Below, in pieces: positions 6,175 through 8,488 of a stretch of 8,488 nt of DNA; position 1 is the first letter of the stretch, and every line of letters starts with the position of its first letter. Source of the stretch: Bacillota bacterium (GTDB taxonomy: Bacteria; Bacillota; Clostridia; Christensenellales; SZUA-584); contig JAEZNC010000205.1 of the NCBI GenBank assembly GCA_023441905.1, positions 1-8,488 of the forward strand, written 5' to 3'. A model generated the notes under the pieces. The model was not told where the DNA came from. It saw nothing but the letters and a program-made list of their open reading frames with translations, and ran no database searches. A program made the translations under genes and the position numbers.

Positions 6175-7113
6175 ATGGAAAAACGCAGCTTAAAGGGCAG
6201 CATCCTTTTGCTTTTGGCTGCCCTCATATGGGGCGCGGCGTTTATCGCCCAGAAAGTTGGCATCGTTGAGATCGGCACGTTCACATTTTCGGCCACCCGA
6301 TTTTTAATCAGCGGCCTTGCGCTGCTGCCTGTTGCGCTGATGCGCAAGAATAAAGATCTGCCCGAGGTGATTGAACCGCAGGAAAAATCTCGCGGCAGAA
6401 AAACGCTGATGATCGGCGGCATTATTTGCGGCATATGTCTTGCCGCCGCGACCAACGCGCAGCAGTTCGGTATCGCCGATACATCGGCGGGCAAGGCGGG
6501 GTTCATCACCGCGCTATATATCGTTTTTGTGCCGATACTCCGCATTTTCAGCCGGAAGAAGGTATCGGGGGCGGTATGGGTCAGCGTGGCGGTGGCCGTC
6601 GTCGGGTTTTACCTGCTCAGCGTGAAAGAAGGTTTTTCTATCAATCAGGGTGACGCGATTGTGCTGCTGAGCGCGCTGCTGTTCTCGTTCCATATTCTTG
6701 TGATCGATAAATATTCGCCGCGCGCGGACGGCATTAAAATATCATGTATCCAATCGTTTACGGCTTCCGCGATATCTGCTGTGTTCATGCTGATATTTGA
6801 AAAACCGAGCCTTGATACCATCGTGGCTGGCTGGATTCCCATTGCGTACCTTGGGCTGATGTCAGGGGCGGTTGGGTATACGCTGCAGATCATCGGGCAA
6901 AAGTACGCGGAGCCTGCGTCCGCTTCTCTGATACTGAGCCTCGAGTCGGTGTTTGCGGCGGTGATGGGCGTGCTTTTCCTTGCGGAAGGCTTTTCCGGGC
7001 AGGAGCTGATCGGCTGTGTGCTTGTGTTTGGTGCCACGATACTGTCACAGGTTTCTTTCAAAAAAAGAGTGCCTGCCAAAGTGACAGAACAAAGCAGCGG
7101 CGAGATAGAATAA
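6175..7113 (+). CDS. EamA-family (DMT superfamily) transporter
   Basis: 312-residue inner-membrane permease with about ten hydrophobic segments arranged as two EamA repeats. Repeat one opens with LLLLAALIWGAAFIAQKVG and includes the loop FTFSATRFLISGLALLP and ATNAQQFGIADTSAGKAGFI. Repeat two contains GDAIVLLSALLFSFHILVID and the conserved closing block PASASLILSLESVFAAVMGV with FLAEGFSGQELIGCVLVFGA. The family exports or imports metabolites such as amino acids; the substrate here is unknown. GGAGG (6165-6169) stands 5 nt before the ATG at 6175; an in-frame TTG at 6163 overlaps that ribosome site and is rejected. The gene follows a 230-nt gap and precedes an apparently separate amino-acid ABC operon, so it is probably transcribed on its own. 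Confidence 0.92.
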   Translation: MEKRSLKGSILLLLAALIWGAAFIAQKVGIVEIGTFTFSATRFLISGLALLPVALMRKNKDLPEVIEPQEKSRGRKTLMIGGIICGICLAAATNAQQFGIADTSAGKAGFITALYIVFVPILRIFSRKKVSGAVWVSVAVAVVGFYLLSVKEGFSINQGDAIVLLSALLFSFHILVIDKYSPRADGIKISCIQSFTASAISAVFMLIFEKPSLDTIVAGWIPIAYLGLMSGAVGYTLQIIGQKYAEPASASLILSLESVFAAVMGVLFLAEGFSGQELIGCVLVFGATILSQVSFKKRVPAKVTEQSSGEIE

Positions 7114-7135
7114 AATGGCTGCATTTTTGTGCTGC

Positions 7136-7160
7136 AAACAACCGTTCAAAGCTTGTTTTT
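7136..7160 (+). terminator. Possible weak terminator after the EamA gene
   Basis: AAACAA (7136-7141) can pair with TTGTTT (7153-7158) around an 11-nt loop, followed by two more Ts. The stem is AT-rich and so weak; the position, between a gene end and a new promoter, fits, but the structure alone is not convincing. Confidence 0.2.
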
Positions 7161-7194
7161 ACTTGACGAATTGCGTATAAAATGAGAATATAAA
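7153..7194 (+). promoter_or_regulatory. Promoter region of the amino-acid ABC transporter operon
   Basis: Two overlapping solutions exist in a clearly AT-rich block. TTGTTT (7153-7158) with TATAAA (7176-7181) has a 17-nt spacer. TTGACG (7163-7168) has a good -35, with GAATAT (7186-7191) at 17 nt or TATAAA (7189-7194) at a long 20 nt. Either gives a leader of about 50-60 nt before the ATG at 7250. I see no clear operator or riboswitch in that leader. Confidence 0.5.
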
Positions 7195-7249
7195 ATTGTT
7201 TATTAATTTAGCATACTAAAAAATAATTTTGAATAAAAGGGGAACACAA

Positions 7250-8158
7250 ATGAAGAAATCAATTGCTGTTTTATTAATTGTGGTGATGGTCATGGGCCTT
7301 GTGGCAATGACCGGCTGCTCGACTCCATCTCAATCTGCCGCGCCGTCCGATTCCGCCGCGCCGTCCGAATCGGCTGCTGCGCCTTCGGAGTCAGCCGAAT
7401 CAGAAGCTCCGGTTGAATTGGAAGAATTCCGCGTGGGTATGGAATGCAATTATGCGCCTTTCAACTGGACACAGACAGATGACAGCAACGCTGCCGTGGA
7501 AATTGCGGCGGGCGGATATGCGGGCGGCTACGATGTCGAAATCGCAAAGAAAATTGCGGACGGACTTGGCAGAAAGCTTGTGATTGTGAAAACGGAATGG
7601 GATGGGTTAACTCCCGCATTGACCTCCGGTAAAATCGATGCGATTATTGCAGGTATGTCTCCGACCGAAAAACGCAAGGCGACTGTAGACTTTACAGATA
7701 ACTATTATACATCCGAGCTTGTTATCGTCGTGAAGAAGGACAGCCCGTTCGCGAGCGCCACGTCCCTTGCCGATTTTTCAGGCGCGAAAATCACAGGTCA
7801 GCTCAATACGTTCCACTACACCGTCATTCCGCAGATTGAAGGCGTTCAGCAGCAGACAGCGATGGAAACCTTCCCGGCCATGATCGTGGCACTGACATCA
7901 GGGAAAATCGACGGGTATATATCCGAAAAGCCGGGTGCTGTTTCGGCTATGGAGTCCAACGCAGATTTGACGTTTGTTGAATTCGCAGACGGCAAGGGCT
8001 TTGAGACCTCTCCGGACGACGTGGCAGTGGCAGTGGCTATCGCCAAGGGTCAGGAAGATTTGATTAAATCTATCAACGAAATACTGGCCGGCATCTCGGA
8101 AGAAACGCGTTTGGAACTTATGAACGCTGCCGTGAAGAATCAGCCGGTTTCAGAATAA
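7250..8158 (+). CDS. ABC transporter substrate-binding lipoprotein, polar amino acid type
   Basis: 302-residue predicted lipoprotein that captures a solute outside the membrane and delivers it to the permease encoded next. The signal peptide (MKKSIAVLLIVVMVMG...) ends in the lipobox MTG-C23, followed by a Ser/Ala/Pro/Glu spacer (24-56) made of near-tandem repeats. The family 3 binding domain starts at about residue 60: FRVGMECNYAPFNW, GYDVEIAKKIADGLG, EWDGLTPALTSGKIDAIIAGMSPTEKRKATVDFT and, in the second lobe, LTSGKIDGYISEKPGAV. About 20 extra residues between APFNW and GYDVE look longer than in the GlnH/FliY type. The exact ligand, probably an amino acid, is unknown. The ATG at 7250 has AAAAGGGG 7 nt upstream; the in-frame TTG at 7229 lacks one. 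The permease start follows 37 nt later in the same operon. Confidence 0.94.
   Translation: MKKSIAVLLIVVMVMGLVAMTGCSTPSQSAAPSDSAAPSESAAAPSESAESEAPVELEEFRVGMECNYAPFNWTQTDDSNAAVEIAAGGYAGGYDVEIAKKIADGLGRKLVIVKTEWDGLTPALTSGKIDAIIAGMSPTEKRKATVDFTDNYYTSELVIVVKKDSPFASATSLADFSGAKITGQLNTFHYTVIPQIEGVQQQTAMETFPAMIVALTSGKIDGYISEKPGAVSAMESNADLTFVEFADGKGFETSPDDVAVAVAIAKGQEDLIKSINEILAGISEETRLELMNAAVKNQPVSE
7334..7390 (+). repeat. 18-bp near-tandem repeats coding the lipoprotein spacer
   Basis: Unit one (7334-7351) and unit two (7352-7369) are 18 bp and differ at two positions, sharing the 14-base core GCCGCGCCGTCCGA at 7337-7350 and 7355-7368. A third, diverged 21-bp unit runs 7370-7390. They encode SAAPSD, SAAPSE and SAAAPSE. 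Repeat slippage would change the length of the flexible tether without shifting frame. Confidence 0.8.
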
Positions 8159-8195
8159 CATAAGCGACTAAATTAGCGTAAGATAGGAAGAGATT

Positions 8196-8488
8196 ATGCC
8201 GGATACGTTTTTGGGTTGGGTTGGGTTTATAGCAACCGAGTATTTCCCGCTGTTTTTGCAGGGTGCAGGAACAACAATTTTAATCGCCGTTGTGGGAACA
8301 ATTGTCGGTTTTATTATTGGCGCGATTGTGGCGATTGTCCGAACGATACCGATCCTGCCCAAAGATAACATCATAAAAAAGATTATTCTTAAGATTGCTC
8401 GCGGGATACTCACTGCTTATGTGGAATTATTTCGCACAACGCCGATGATGGTACAGGCCGTGCTTATTTATTATGGTTCGTACCAGTT
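8196..8488 (+). CDS. Amino-acid ABC transporter permease (HisM family), 3' partial
   Basis: Starts at ATG 8196 (MPDTFLGWVGFIATEYF) with AGGAAG (8185-8190) 5 nt upstream and remains open to the window end, 97 complete codons. It is the membrane-spanning subunit expected to work with the binding protein encoded just before. The visible part has the first membrane helix beginning at the family's typical LFLQGAGTTILIAVVGTIVG, a basic loop of about 20 residues (PKDNIIKKIILKIARG), slightly longer than in many homologues, and YVELFRTTPMMVQAVLIYYG, which matches the polar amino-acid permease signature (Y.E.FR.TP...Q....Y). The ATPase-contacting EAA loop lies beyond the window. An ATP-binding subunit gene is expected downstream. 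Confidence 0.92.
   Translation, partial: MPDTFLGWVGFIATEYFPLFLQGAGTTILIAVVGTIVGFIIGAIVAIVRTIPILPKDNIIKKIILKIARGILTAYVELFRTTPMMVQAVLIYYGSYQ

Noticed and set aside
8159..8195. CTAAATTAG near-palindrome between the binding-protein and permease genes.
   Set aside because: Too short and AT-rich to call a terminator or operator, and the two genes are expected to be co-transcribed.
8208..8226. Three GGGTT units in the permease start, looking like a telomere-type or G-quadruplex motif.
   Set aside because: Only three GGG tracts, and they are explained by the codons for LGWVGF in a clear coding region.

Overview
The window looks like chromosomal DNA of an anaerobic Firmicute, most likely a moderate-GC member of the Clostridia. 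This rests on three things: the housekeeping order khpA-rimM-trmD, a SpoVB/YtgP-type flippase, and clostridial-style lipoproteins with Ser/Ala/Pro/Glu linkers. The exact genus cannot be told from the sequence. Every confident gene lies on the + strand. I see no tRNA, rRNA, insertion sequence, integrase, phage gene or CRISPR array.

Layout. (1) 1-1432: the end of a ribosome/tRNA maturation operon: a 5'-truncated khpA (KH-domain RNA chaperone), rimM (30S maturation) and trmD (tRNA m1G37 methyltransferase). Their reading frames overlap by 8 and 14 nt, and the operon is closed by a hairpin-plus-T-run terminator formed partly from the end of trmD. rplS, the usual next gene, is absent. (2) 1473-2845: a predicted promoter, a membrane-anchored NAGPA-type phosphodiester glycosidase and a tightly coupled 64-residue two-helix membrane protein. 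(3) 2934-4151: a predicted extended -10 promoter and a predicted lipoprotein joining a ComEC-type metallo-beta-lactamase domain to a C-terminal lamin-tail domain. (4) 4152-5944: an AT-rich leader with a TATAAT box and an inverted repeat, followed by a SpoVB/MurJ-like lipid-linked polysaccharide flippase. (5) 5945-6174: a 230-nt gap holding two small hairpins and a possible 32-codon ORF. (6) 6175-7113: an EamA/DMT-family transporter. (7) 7153 to the end: a promoter region, a polar-amino-acid ABC substrate-binding lipoprotein and the start of its permease, cut by the window edge.

How they fit together: the first three genes serve translation. Genes 4 to 7 all act at or outside the membrane (glycan phosphodiester chemistry, an extracytoplasmic hydrolase, a glycolipid flippase) and may be a loose envelope neighbourhood, though each larger gene appears to have its own promoter. 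The last three genes are small-molecule transport. Most of this is ordinary core genome. The items most worth a second look are the metallo-beta-lactamase/lamin-tail lipoprotein and its start codon, the small protein coupled to the glycosidase, and the structured non-coding stretches before the flippase and before the EamA gene. I found no convincing new multi-gene system.
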